This document shows positions 1-8,080 of a DNA stretch of 64,000 bases, piece by piece. The DNA comes from Eubacterium oxidoreducens (GTDB lineage Bacteria; Bacillota; Clostridia; Lachnospirales; Lachnospiraceae): NCBI RefSeq assembly GCF_900104415.1, contig NZ_FMXR01000014.1, positions 1-64,000 on the forward strand, given 5' to 3'. A program made the translations under genes and the position numbers. Under the pieces are notes generated by a model. That model made no database searches, was not told the origin of the DNA, and saw only the letters and a list, made by a program, of their open reading frames with translations. Numbering within the stretch: position 1 is the first letter of the stretch; each line of letters starts with the position of its first letter.

Positions 1-317
1 CCTTTCAGAGCATTTCACACAGACCTCCCTAGGTACCACACGTTTCTTCCTCTCCATCCATCTGCCTCATTTATCATGCATGATTCCGTGTAGTTATTGG
101 GCTTCGACTTGGATTGCAGCCTTACCCTCATGCATAACCTCGTATGAGATTTCTGTTCGTCAGACCAGAGATTTGCCCGTGGGTTAGTGTGTTCCCCACA
201 TCCAGCTTCCTTCAGATTCCACCTCGCGGCGGACACCCTTGCCTTCGGCTATATCCTTCCCACTACCGGGCGGATTCGGGACTTGAACCCGTTAGAAACG
301 TGCGCCGCAAGGCGCAC
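1..317 (-). mobile_element. Group II intron, 5' part of the ribozyme (group IIC-like), truncated by window edge
   Basis: On the minus strand the segment opens at 317 with GTGCGCC, the usual group II intron 5' end, and this folds directly with GGCGCAC a few bases on. Further in are blocks typical of domain I of Oceanobacillus-type IIC introns: a GCAAGGGTGTCCG block, GGAATCTGAAGGAAGC, GGTCTGACGAACAG and, near the edge, GGGGAGGTCTG-like sequence. The intron-encoded reverse transcriptase would lie beyond position 1 and is not seen. The upstream exon is a Rho-independent terminator ending in a T-run, the preferred target of IIC introns. Short reading frames inside this stretch are not genes. Assignment to IIC rests on remembered family sequence, not on a covariance model. 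Confidence 0.82.
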
Positions 318-322
318 ATCGC

Positions 323-353
323 AAAAAAGGAATGCCACCTGCGACATTCCTTT
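323..353 (-). terminator. Rho-independent terminator of the DUF1002 gene
   Basis: On the minus strand AAAGGAATG and CATTCC form a stem followed by TTTTTT. It lies about 40 nt after the DUF1002 stop codon and directly before the group II intron 5' end, so it is also the intron's probable insertion target. Confidence 0.8.
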
Positions 354-393
354 ACATTTCCATACAACTTTCATGCCATTTCATTATCCCGGA

Positions 394-1377
394 TTATGAA
401 AAAAGATTAGAAAAGAATTCTGAAATTCCTGAAATAATCTTTGTAAAAATATTCTTAGCTTCAGACGATGATAAATCCGTTTCCCCAATTATATCCGAGA
501 TATTATCCATAATTCCCGATACAGCAGACGACAGCTGATCCGGGTCAAGATTGAGTGCATTAATTTTCTCCATCAAATCTTTAATCTGCTGCTTTTCATC
601 ATCTGTTAAGGTAACATCGAACTTTTCACAAGCTTCATCAATTGCAGCATCCACTTCCTCGTCTGTGTCTAATTCACCACTGGCAACTTTTTGCTTCACA
701 TAAGCAATTAACCCTTCTACCGTATCCGAATCCACATCGTCATCGGAAACAGAATCTTCAAGTTCTCCGGTAATAACCATCTCATTGATTGCCGTATCAA
801 CACTATCCTCGTCAATCTCTTCCCCTGTCATAGCTTCATAAGCCTTAAAGATTCCTACCAAAGCGGCTGTTCCGGAAATCGATGTCGGACCTACAACTAT
901 TACATCTGCATTTTCAATTCCTGCTGTAGCAAGTGCGTTCTGATACATACCTTCTGTACAGTAAGAAATATTCTTTGTTGTAACATTAATGCCATCACCA
1001 TCATCGCCTTGCATCACAACTACCGATGATAAAGCATTCGATCCAATCTTCGATGAATCAATATAGGACGAGAGATATTCATATTCCTCTTCATTTGACA
1101 CATAAGAAATATTGTACTCGTCTAAATCCTCTTCTTCAATTCCCATAAGTTCTAATACGGTCGACTTTTGAGAAGAAGTAAGATCCTCTCCTAGTGCCAG
1201 ATACGGCTCATCATCTTCCTCCACTACTACCGTATCTTCATCCGTTGTTTCTTCTGAAGATGTATCCTCATCTGTCGAAGATGCCATTGCCGGCATTGCG
1301 GCTCCTGCACACATGGCCGCTGTCAAAGTAACAGCTGCCATCTTCTTAAATATCAAATTGCATCTGAGATTACTCAT
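394..1377 (-). CDS. DUF1002 family secreted protein
   Basis: The 327-residue protein has an N-terminal signal peptide (FKKMAAVTLTAAMCAGA, then AMPAMA before the mature part), an acidic Ser/Thr/Asp/Glu linker, and a body resembling DUF1002: VVVMQGDDGDGINVTTKNIS, then NADVIVVGPTSISGTAALVG, then a helical C-terminus ending in a hydrophobic tail. DUF1002 has no established function. I chose ATG 1377 because AGAGAGGAAGAGC precedes it at good distance; a longer frame from 1404 would run deep into the upstream gene. The start overlaps the end of the upstream gene in the string ATGAGTAA, so the two are translationally coupled. The very acidic composition suggests an exported or wall-associated protein. 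Confidence 0.8.
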   Translation of the reverse strand: MSNLRCNLIFKKMAAVTLTAAMCAGAAMPAMASSTDEDTSSEETTDEDTVVVEEDDEPYLALGEDLTSSQKSTVLELMGIEEEDLDEYNISYVSNEEEYEYLSSYIDSSKIGSNALSSVVVMQGDDGDGINVTTKNISYCTEGMYQNALATAGIENADVIVVGPTSISGTAALVGIFKAYEAMTGEEIDEDSVDTAINEMVITGELEDSVSDDDVDSDTVEGLIAYVKQKVASGELDTDEEVDAAIDEACEKFDVTLTDDEKQQIKDLMEKINALNLDPDQLSSAVSGIMDNISDIIGETDLSSSEAKNIFTKIISGISEFFSNLFS

Positions 1378-2338
1378 GCTCTTCCTCTCTTTCTGATGGA
1401 ACATCCAACATTTCCATTAATTCCACGGACTGTTGCTGCATCCCTTGCAGACTTTCCATCTGTTCAATAAATACTCTTCCGGTTTGTTCAATCTTATTTA
1501 GAGAATCTTGTGCTGCTTTATTAATCTCTGCAGTTGATTCATGTTGCGCTTCACTTTGTTCATCCAATTGCTGTGCAAGCTGTCCGATTGGATTTAACTC
1601 CAAAGTATTTACCTTCTGCTCTAGTTGTTCGAAAGAAGTTGCATTCTTTCCCATCTGAATATTATTTTCCTTTAGTAAATTGTTGAGATGAGAAAGCTGT
1701 TTTTCGTATTCCACCTTTTCTTCTTCGATCTGCTTTATCGCAGCATTTATTCCCTTTGTGATATTTTCATAATTTTCAGCCAGATCACGAACATCTTGTG
1801 CCGCAATCATAAACTGCTGTCCAACATTACCTAATCTGCCGGCTTCTATTGCTGCATTCAAAGCGGTCACACTCATCTCTTTTGAAAATTGCGCTGCCTT
1901 TTCATGCAAATTGCGAAGTTGACGCATCTGTGTATCTAGTTGTGAGCCAAACTGACTTAAAGCTTTTGCCGGTGTTGTAAAATGCTTATTTGCATCCACA
2001 ACTTTATATAATGCATCCTTTTCTTTTTCGAAAAGTTCTATAATTTCCATCTGCCCTGCAATATCTTCTCGAGCTTCACGGGACATCTGCGCCGCAATTT
2101 CACTCAATCTCGCATTCGTATCTGCCTGCGACCGGGCTTTATTGTGCATGACTTTAATATTATCCACAATCTGTGTCAGATTCTGATCCAAAAGCTTTTG
2201 ATTATCTTGGGCTACTATGCAGTTTCCTTTTATCTGCTCTGCTACTCCAAACGCTTTTTTTGATTTGGCCTCATATTCTTCACGGACCAGCTGTTTTTCA
2301 TTGTCAATTTCTCTCTTGCGGTCTTTCTTTCCAAACAT
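1370..2338 (-). CDS. Soluble methyl-accepting chemotaxis-like signalling protein
   Basis: This 322-residue, almost wholly helical protein has no membrane segment and no recognisable ligand domain. Around residues 155-190 it carries the hairpin-tip signature of chemoreceptors (ALNAAIEAGRLGNVGQQF followed by QDVRDLAENY), which in the family contacts CheA and CheW. The charged N-terminus is reminiscent of cytoplasmic receptors. The coiled-coil arms are short compared with a classical receptor. No che genes are in the window, so the partner kinase is unknown. The ribosome site GAGGATTTAAC precedes the ATG. It is coupled to a DUF1002 gene, an unusual pairing suggesting a shared envelope-sensing role (inference). 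Confidence 0.78.
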   Translation of the reverse strand: MFGKKDRKREIDNEKQLVREEYEAKSKKAFGVAEQIKGNCIVAQDNQKLLDQNLTQIVDNIKVMHNKARSQADTNARLSEIAAQMSREAREDIAGQMEIIELFEKEKDALYKVVDANKHFTTPAKALSQFGSQLDTQMRQLRNLHEKAAQFSKEMSVTALNAAIEAGRLGNVGQQFMIAAQDVRDLAENYENITKGINAAIKQIEEEKVEYEKQLSHLNNLLKENNIQMGKNATSFEQLEQKVNTLELNPIGQLAQQLDEQSEAQHESTAEINKAAQDSLNKIEQTGRVFIEQMESLQGMQQQSVELMEMLDVPSEREEEHE

Positions 2339-2358
2339 GTTAAATCCTCATTTTCTAC

Positions 2359-2387
2359 ATTCTATATGCTATTAGACACTAGTTTAA
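2359..2387 (-). promoter_or_regulatory. Candidate sigma-A promoter for the receptor-like/DUF1002 pair
   Basis: On the minus strand TTAAAC and TAGAAT are separated by 17 nt and lie about 20-50 nt upstream of the start at 2338. The match to consensus is only moderate. Confidence 0.4.
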
Positions 2388-2412
2388 TAATAACATATTG
2401 TAAAATCGGATT

Positions 2413-4176
2413 CTACAAAAAATCGACAATCTCAAACTGTATGGAATCCCTGCCTCGATAGGTATTAATCTTTGGTCTATATACAAAAGAAACCACCTGC
2501 ATGCACTGTCCTTTCAACATGTTTTCAAATGTATTTTCGCCAAATTTTTCATCCATATATTCCATAAAGCGCTTCGCCTGATCGGCAAATGCAATGAGCT
2601 CATAGCGTCCGTTTCCTTCCGGTGTAACCGCCATAAGTTTTAAAACATTTTTCTTTTCGCCAAATACGCGCGCGCTGACAATCTGCGCATCCTTTTGCAT
2701 AAATAACGGTCTTTCATTATCCTTTCCAAAAGGTTCTAATACCGAAAACTCCCGAACCAGATTAAGCGTCACATAAGAAAACGGCATCGGCACATCAATG
2801 TAGTATTTCTTTTTTAAATCCTCTTTTGTGAGCTGTGCCTTCTCATTTATTCTTTTTGTAAATTCTGCAAGCTGCTCCGGTGCAAGCGAAATACCCGCTG
2901 CCAAAGGATGTCCTCCAAACTTAAGTAACGTCTCCTTACATTCATTAATGCCTTCGAACATATTATACTCTTCAATGGAACGCCCCGAACCTTTTATACA
3001 TGCCTTCGCATCTGTAAGAACAATTGTCGGTCTATGATAACGCTCTTTCACATGTCCGGCAATAATTCCGGCTATGCTTTCATGACATTGCGGAAGATAT
3101 ATGATAAACACCTGTGTATGCTCATCAAAGTGTTCTTCTACATACTCTATCGCCTGTAACTCTCCTTGTCTTGTCATTTCTTTTCGCTGGGTATTCAAAT
3201 CAACAAGTTCTGCTGCAATCGTTCCCGCCACATTCGCTTCCTGTGTCAAAAGCAGCTGCATAGCTCTAGATGCACTGTCAATTCTTCCGGTTGCATTTAG
3301 ACAAGGGCCGATTTCAAAGCCAATATGATAGGGACGAATTCCTTCCGGTTCAATCCCAAGCTGATACATCAGTGCCTTTATTCCGGGATTACGAGGATGT
3401 GCCAGTCGTTTAAGACCTTCTTTTACCAAAATACGATTTTCACCGGTTAAAGGCATCACGTCTGTTATGGTAGCGATTCCAACATTTTCCAGCAAATCAT
3501 CCATCTGCTCTGCGTCTCGTCCCATCTGTTCATAAAGATAGCACATCAATTTATAGGCCACTGCCGCCCCGCATAAATCTTTATAGGGATAGTTACACGC
3601 ATCCTGCTTTGGATCTATGAGCGCATCCGCTTCATATATTATCTGTTGTCCATCCTCATCAAGCGGTGGTTCATGATGATCGGTAACAATGATTGTCATA
3701 CCTAATTCTTTTGCTCTAGTGATTGCCTCTCTTGCCGCAATCCCGTTATCACAGGTGATAATCGTATCTGCCCCATCCTTGTCTGCTTTTTCCACCATGC
3801 GAACGTTGATTCCGTAACCATCATGGATTCGATGTGGAATATCCCAGGATACCTGTGCGCCCAAATCAGATAAGGCTTTGTATAAAATATATGTTGCATT
3901 AATTCCATCTGCATCATAATCTCCTATGATACGAATATGCTTTTGTTCCTTTATATTACATTGCAAGATTCCTGCTGCAAGGCCGATGTCTTTCATTAAC
4001 GCCGGATGATATAAGTCCTCCTTACTTGCATTCAAGTATCTATCAATCTCTTCATCCGTCACAATGTCCTTGTTTCTTATTATGCGCGCCGTTACCGGAT
4101 CAATACCAAATCGTTTTGCTATCGCCGTAAAATCAGCTCTCTTCATCTGCCCTATCCAGGTCTTGTCCACTTTCAT
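2413..4176 (-). CDS. recJ: RecJ-like single-stranded-DNA-specific exonuclease (DHH family)
   Basis: The 587-residue protein has the DHH/DHHA1 order of RecJ: IIGDYDADGINATYILY (DxD motif), TIITCDNGIA, VTDHHEPP (DHH motif), then the DHHA1 part with GGHPLAAGISL and a C-terminal OB-like region. RecJ degrades single-stranded DNA 5' to 3' in mismatch, base-excision and RecF-pathway repair in the cytoplasm. The length is close to E. coli RecJ and shorter than the roughly 750-800 residues of Bacillus RecJ. The start is set by AGGAGAAGCATAAA before ATG 4176. It begins one base after the stop codon of a small membrane protein gene, so the two form one unit. Confidence 0.9.
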   Translation of the reverse strand: MKVDKTWIGQMKRADFTAIAKRFGIDPVTARIIRNKDIVTDEEIDRYLNASKEDLYHPALMKDIGLAAGILQCNIKEQKHIRIIGDYDADGINATYILYKALSDLGAQVSWDIPHRIHDGYGINVRMVEKADKDGADTIITCDNGIAAREAITRAKELGMTIIVTDHHEPPLDEDGQQIIYEADALIDPKQDACNYPYKDLCGAAVAYKLMCYLYEQMGRDAEQMDDLLENVGIATITDVMPLTGENRILVKEGLKRLAHPRNPGIKALMYQLGIEPEGIRPYHIGFEIGPCLNATGRIDSASRAMQLLLTQEANVAGTIAAELVDLNTQRKEMTRQGELQAIEYVEEHFDEHTQVFIIYLPQCHESIAGIIAGHVKERYHRPTIVLTDAKACIKGSGRSIEEYNMFEGINECKETLLKFGGHPLAAGISLAPEQLAEFTKRINEKAQLTKEDLKKKYYIDVPMPFSYVTLNLVREFSVLEPFGKDNERPLFMQKDAQIVSARVFGEKKNVLKLMAVTPEGNGRYELIAFADQAKRFMEYMDEKFGENTFENMLKGQCMQVVSFVYRPKINTYRGRDSIQFEIVDFL

Positions 4177-4177
4177 T

Positions 4178-4366
4178 TTATGCTTCTCCTATATCCGACT
4201 CCACTGCCTGCGTTTCAAATACAAGCTGCTGGTTGGTTCTAGCCGCCATCTTTTTCGCCACAGCACAACCACCTAGAATAATTGCTGCCAAAACAACAAG
4301 AAGAATCAGTACGTTGCCTATTCTTCTCGGTTTTACAAGATATCCAAGTTCATCCTGCTCAAACAT
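4178..4366 (-). CDS. Small single-pass membrane protein, function unknown
   Basis: The 62-residue protein has a short polar N-terminus (MFEQDELGYLVKPRR), one strong hydrophobic helix (VLILLVVLAAIILGGCAVA), and a short polar tail. The Cys in GGCA is not in a clean lipobox because charged residues are few before a long helix; a lipoprotein remains possible. The start is ATG 4366, preceded by AGGAGGTGATTTT, a near-perfect ribosome site; an upstream in-frame start would overlap that site. It directly precedes recJ with a one-base gap. I recognise no family. Confidence 0.7.
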   Translation of the reverse strand: MFEQDELGYLVKPRRIGNVLILLVVLAAIILGGCAVAKKMAARTNQQLVFETQAVESDIGEA

Positions 4367-4471
4367 AAAATCACCTCCTAATGACAAGTTCTTGATGAAA
4401 TCTTATCATCCGGAGGTGATTATTTCGTTAACGTAATGTGATTAATTTCTTAAGATGTTATTAATCAATCT

Positions 4472-4600
4472 GTCAAGACTCGCTCGCGAGTCTTGCGCGC
4501 CGGATTCGGGTCTGCTTCAGCAGACAAATTCCTGTCCGAATCCGTGCGCATCCTCGCGGAGCGTTTAACTCAGTCGGAGCTTGTACCCCGACTGAGTTAA
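4472..4600 (+). repeat. Multi-hairpin dispersed repeat, copy A
   Basis: The element has three hairpins: GACTCGC/GCGAGTC; a long arm GGATTCGG/CCGAATCC enclosing GTCTGC-TTCA-GCAGAC and extended by TGCGC/GCGCA; and AACTCAGTCGG/CCGACTGAGTT. It lies 20 nt beyond the ilvE stop codon. Nearly identical copies occur near 22982, 29559 and 44445, with a decayed one near 60147. All have the same orientation and each lies 3' of a minus-strand gene. No coding capacity is evident. Confidence 0.93.
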
Positions 4601-4619
4601 AATCCAACTAAGCGAAAGG

Positions 4620-5681
4620 TTAAATCGTCTGTGTCCAACCAAATCGATCCTCTAATTTGCCCCACTGAATTCCGGTCAACTCATCATACAATTTCTGTGT
4701 TAATTCACCAATTTTGAAATCATTGATTGTAACAGAATCATCTTTATATACCAGTTCACCAACCGGAGAAATTACCGCCGCTGTTCCGGTTCCGAATACT
4801 TCTTCAAGTCTTCCTTCATGGCCGGCTTTCATAATATCATCAATTGCTACATGTTCCTCATGAATCTTATAACCCCATTCTTTCAGAATCTGAAGCATAG
4901 AATCACGGGTAACACCCGGAAGTACTGTACCATCGATTGGAGCAGTATAAATCTCTCCGTCAATCTTGAACATAATATTCATGGTTCCAACTTCTTCAAC
5001 GTATTTACGTTCTACACCATCAAGCCAAAGAACCTGAGTACATCCCATCTTCTCAGCCTTTACCTGTCCTAAGATAGATGCTGCATAGTTACCTCCGCAT
5101 TTTGTAAATCCGGTTCCACCCTTCACGGCACGAACAAGTTCATCCTCTACGAGAATCTTGATTGGATTGATTCCTTCCGGATAATAAGCGCCTACCGGGC
5201 AACACATGATAACAAACTTAAATTCATTCGCCATATGAACACCAAGTGCAGATTCATTTGCAAATACAACCGGTCGAATGTAAAGTGATGTACCCTCTTC
5301 TGATGGCACCCAGTCTTTCTCAACATTGACCAATGCTTTTATTGCTTCTACAAATGTTTCTTCGTCTAGTGACGGCATACAAAGTCTTTCATTTGAACGC
5401 TGCATTCTACGCGCATTCATCTCTGGTCTAAACAACTGAATCGTGCCATCCTTAGTACGATATGCTTTTAATCCTTCAAATGTTTCCTGTGCATAGTGAA
5501 GAACTACTGCTGCAGGATCCATCTCGATTGGTCCATAAGGAACAATTCGTGGGTTCACCCATCCTTCTCCTCTGATCCAATCAATTTCAAACATATAGTC
5601 GGTCATATATTTTCCAAATCCAAGATTCTTCTGATCCGGCTTTTCTTTTAATACGTCTCTTTTAACAAATTTGATATCCAT
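4620..5681 (-). CDS. ilvE: Branched-chain amino acid aminotransferase
   Basis: This fold-type IV PLP transaminase (353 residues) interconverts Leu, Ile and Val with their 2-keto acids using glutamate/2-oxoglutarate, the last step of branched-chain synthesis. The sequence is of the eukaryote-like BCAT subgroup: YAQETFEGLKAYR, GTGFTKCGGNYAAS with the PLP lysine in TKCGGNYA, and EEVFGTGTAAVISPVG near the C-terminus. ATG 5681 is chosen because GGAGGAAAATATC precedes it; the longer frame to 5696 would overlap that site. It follows ilvN after 111 nt that contain its own strong promoter, so it can be expressed apart from ilvBN. Repeat copy A lies just after its stop codon. Confidence 0.94.
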   Translation of the reverse strand: MDIKFVKRDVLKEKPDQKNLGFGKYMTDYMFEIDWIRGEGWVNPRIVPYGPIEMDPAAVVLHYAQETFEGLKAYRTKDGTIQLFRPEMNARRMQRSNERLCMPSLDEETFVEAIKALVNVEKDWVPSEEGTSLYIRPVVFANESALGVHMANEFKFVIMCCPVGAYYPEGINPIKILVEDELVRAVKGGTGFTKCGGNYAASILGQVKAEKMGCTQVLWLDGVERKYVEEVGTMNIMFKIDGEIYTAPIDGTVLPGVTRDSMLQILKEWGYKIHEEHVAIDDIMKAGHEGRLEEVFGTGTAAVISPVGELVYKDDSVTINDFKIGELTQKLYDELTGIQWGKLEDRFGWTQTI

Positions 5682-5753
5682 GATATTTTCCTCCACACAA
5701 AATGCGCCCCCGTCAAGACACCATTGTCCCCGCGCAGCGCACTCATGTTTTTT

Positions 5754-5781
5754 ATTATAAACCTTTGTCTGTAAGTGTCAA
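5754..5781 (-). promoter_or_regulatory. Sigma-A promoter for ilvE
   Basis: On the minus strand TTGACA and TATAAT, both perfect, are 16 nt apart. The promoter sits between the ilvN stop codon and ilvE. The roughly 65-nt leader that follows is GC-rich and can pair TGCGC with GCGCA. Confidence 0.8.
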
Positions 5782-5792
5782 GCATTAACGCA

Positions 5793-6299
5793 TTAACGGC
5801 ATGAAGTACTGATGGATTCTGCCGCAACAGCTCCACCTCTTATTATTTCAACTGCTTTGAAATGGCTCTTTAAATAAACAATCAACTCATTATTTCTGCG
5901 AACCGGTAGCAAGCATTCCAAAAGCACGCTGTCTTCTCCCATATCCACTACTTTTACCCGAAAAGTCTGTGCAACACGAAATACCTCTGCTTTATCTTCC
6001 GGCGTGCATTTTTTTACCTTTGCAAATAAAATCTCCTTTAAATGCATCGGCACATCCGTAATATCAATCACCTTAATGACTTCTACCATACGATTCAGCT
6101 GCTTTTTGATCTGTTCAAAAGTCACATCATCACTTTCTACCGAAATTGTCATTCTAGAAACCGTCTCATCTTCCGTAACACCAACCGTAAGACTGCCCAA
6201 ATTATAAGACTTACCGGAAAACAAGCCTGAAACTTTCGAGAGAACTCCGACAGTATTTTCCACATATAAAGCAATCCATCTTAGTTTCATTTCCATCAT
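5793..6299 (-). CDS. ilvN: Acetolactate synthase small (regulatory) subunit
   Basis: The 168-residue protein is the ACT-domain regulatory subunit that activates the catalytic subunit and confers valine feedback inhibition. The N-terminal ACT domain shows WIALYVENTVGVLSKVSGLF and GKSYNLGSLTVGVTED, followed by the ILFAKVKK segment and the C-terminal domain. The length is normal for the family. ATG 6299 follows AGGAGGGAATTG; a TTG codon just upstream would be too close to that site. The gap to ilvB is 10 nt, so the two subunits are co-translated. Confidence 0.95.
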   Translation of the reverse strand: MMEMKLRWIALYVENTVGVLSKVSGLFSGKSYNLGSLTVGVTEDETVSRMTISVESDDVTFEQIKKQLNRMVEVIKVIDITDVPMHLKEILFAKVKKCTPEDKAEVFRVAQTFRVKVVDMGEDSVLLECLLPVRRNNELIVYLKSHFKAVEIIRGGAVAAESISTSCR

Positions 6300-6309
6300 C
6301 AATTCCCTC

Positions 6310-8052
6310 CTAATTTAAAATCATTTCGCTCATCGGACTACCTCCCGGTACCATAGGAAGTACAATCTCATGCCAATCAATCATAAATTCTATAACGGTT
6401 GGAGTCTTTTGATTCTTTTTTGCTTTCTCAATGGCAGGTGCAATCTCTTCTTGTTTTTCAACACGAATTCCCATTGCACCATAGCTTTGTGCCCAAGTCA
6501 TAAAATCAGGAATATATGGAAGCTTAGACGCTGCATCATCCGTTTCATGGTCTCTGCCCTTTTTATTCTTTGTATTATTGTCCACCTTGCAAGTGAGGCT
6601 AGTTGCTTCATAGCGTTTTCCATAAAACAGCTGTTGCATCTGGCGTACCATTCCAAGATACGAATTATTTAAAATACATACGATTACCGGCGCACCTTCT
6701 ATCACTGCCGTAGCCATCTCCTGCATATTCATCTGAAATCCACCGTCGCCGGTAATACAAATAACCGGCGTGCCAGGCTGTGCAATCTTTGCACCGACTG
6801 CTGCCGGAAAGCCAAATCCCATTGTTCCAAGTCCGCCCGATGTGATGAAGCTTTTCTTACCTTCCAAACGAAGATATTGACTGGCCCACATCTGATGCTG
6901 CCCCACATCCGTAACATAGATTGCTTTATCAAATGCTGCATTTAAGCCTTCCATAATCATCTGCGGAGACATTCCCTTGTCTCTTGACATTTCCAATGGA
7001 TATTCTTCTTCCCAATGATAAATCTCATTCATCCAGCTTCCGGTGTCTAAAGGCTCTGCCCATTCCGCAAGCTTATCAAGTGCTTTTTTTGCATCTGCCA
7101 CAATCGGAACATCCACTACGACATTTCTCGAAATTGATGCCGTATCAATATCAATATGTACAATTTTTGCCTTTGGACAAAACTCATTCAAATCACCGGT
7201 GATACGATCGTTAAATCTTGTTCCGATTGAGAATAACAAATCGCATTCTCCTACCGCCTTATTTGCCGCATACCGGCCGTGCATACCGCAATTTCCAATA
7301 TAATAATAATTTTCTTCTGAAATAATTCCTTTTCCCATAACCGTAGTTACCAAAGGAATCTTTGTTGCATTCACAAACTTTTCAAGCTGTTTTCCTGCTT
7401 TTGCAATTCGCACTCCGCCTCCGGCAAGAATGATTGGCCTTTTTGCGCCTTGCAGCAATTTGAATGCCTTTTTCAGTTGCCCAACATGAACATTTTCATT
7501 AATCTTATATCCACGAATCTGAATATTCTCCGGATACTCTGCCGGTCCTTTGGCTACCTGTATATCTTTTGGCAAATCGATTACCACAGGTCCCGGCTTC
7601 CCGGTTGTTGCAATATGAAATGCCTTTTTTATAATCGGTCCAAGTTCTTCCCTAGAACGTACTGTCACTGCATACTTCGTGATTCCTTTTACCATTCCCA
7701 TAATATCTACTTCCTGAAAAGCATCATTCCCGATTAGATTCAATGGTACCTGACCGGTAAAGACAACAAGCGGAATACTGTCATAAAATGCGTCTGTGAT
7801 GGCTGTCACGGTATTCGTTGCTCCCGGTCCGCTCGTAACCAGACATACTCCCGGTTTTCCACTTGCACGCGCATATCCTTCCGCCTCATGAACAAGCCCT
7901 TGTTCATGTCGCGCAAGGACTACGTGAATCTGATCTTGCTTTTTCAGCTCATCAAAAAGGTCCGTTACGGTTCCTCCCGGATAGCCGAATATTGTATCAA
8001 CTTTTTCTTCCTGTAATGCTTTTACAAAAAGCTTTCTTCCTGTAATATCCAT
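6310..8052 (-). CDS. ilvB: Acetolactate synthase large (catalytic) subunit
   Basis: This TPP- and FAD-dependent enzyme (580 residues) condenses pyruvate with pyruvate or 2-oxobutyrate, the first common step to Val, Leu and Ile. It shows the N-terminal VDTIFGYPGGTV, RHEQGLVHEAEGYARASGK with the cofactor Glu, the FAD region, and the TPP signature ITGDGGFQMNMQE with LNNSYLGMVRQ. About 30 extra polar residues (around 483-512, after YGKRYEATSL and rich in N, K, D and T) interrupt the loop where most family members pass directly to the PDF motif. The ribosome site AAAGGGGATCATATAA precedes the ATG. It lies 28 nt after an AEC-family carrier gene; no T-box leader is present in that short gap. Confidence 0.95.
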   Translation of the reverse strand: MDITGRKLFVKALQEEKVDTIFGYPGGTVTDLFDELKKQDQIHVVLARHEQGLVHEAEGYARASGKPGVCLVTSGPGATNTVTAITDAFYDSIPLVVFTGQVPLNLIGNDAFQEVDIMGMVKGITKYAVTVRSREELGPIIKKAFHIATTGKPGPVVIDLPKDIQVAKGPAEYPENIQIRGYKINENVHVGQLKKAFKLLQGAKRPIILAGGGVRIAKAGKQLEKFVNATKIPLVTTVMGKGIISEENYYYIGNCGMHGRYAANKAVGECDLLFSIGTRFNDRITGDLNEFCPKAKIVHIDIDTASISRNVVVDVPIVADAKKALDKLAEWAEPLDTGSWMNEIYHWEEEYPLEMSRDKGMSPQMIMEGLNAAFDKAIYVTDVGQHQMWASQYLRLEGKKSFITSGGLGTMGFGFPAAVGAKIAQPGTPVICITGDGGFQMNMQEMATAVIEGAPVIVCILNNSYLGMVRQMQQLFYGKRYEATSLTCKVDNNTKNKKGRDHETDDAASKLPYIPDFMTWAQSYGAMGIRVEKQEEIAPAIEKAKKNQKTPTVIEFMIDWHEIVLPMVPGGSPMSEMILN

Positions 8053-8080
8053 TTATATGATCCCCTTTACAAAATGGGCT

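Noticed and set aside
4500-4600. Short reading frames inside the repeat copies (AFNSVGACTPT-type peptides near 4500, 23000 and 29633)
   Set aside because: They are frames through the hairpins, differ between copies by in-frame stops, and lack ribosome sites.
5697-5792. T-box or leader-peptide attenuator before ilvE
   Set aside because: The leader is short, GC-rich and has no T-box consensus or run of branched-chain codons.
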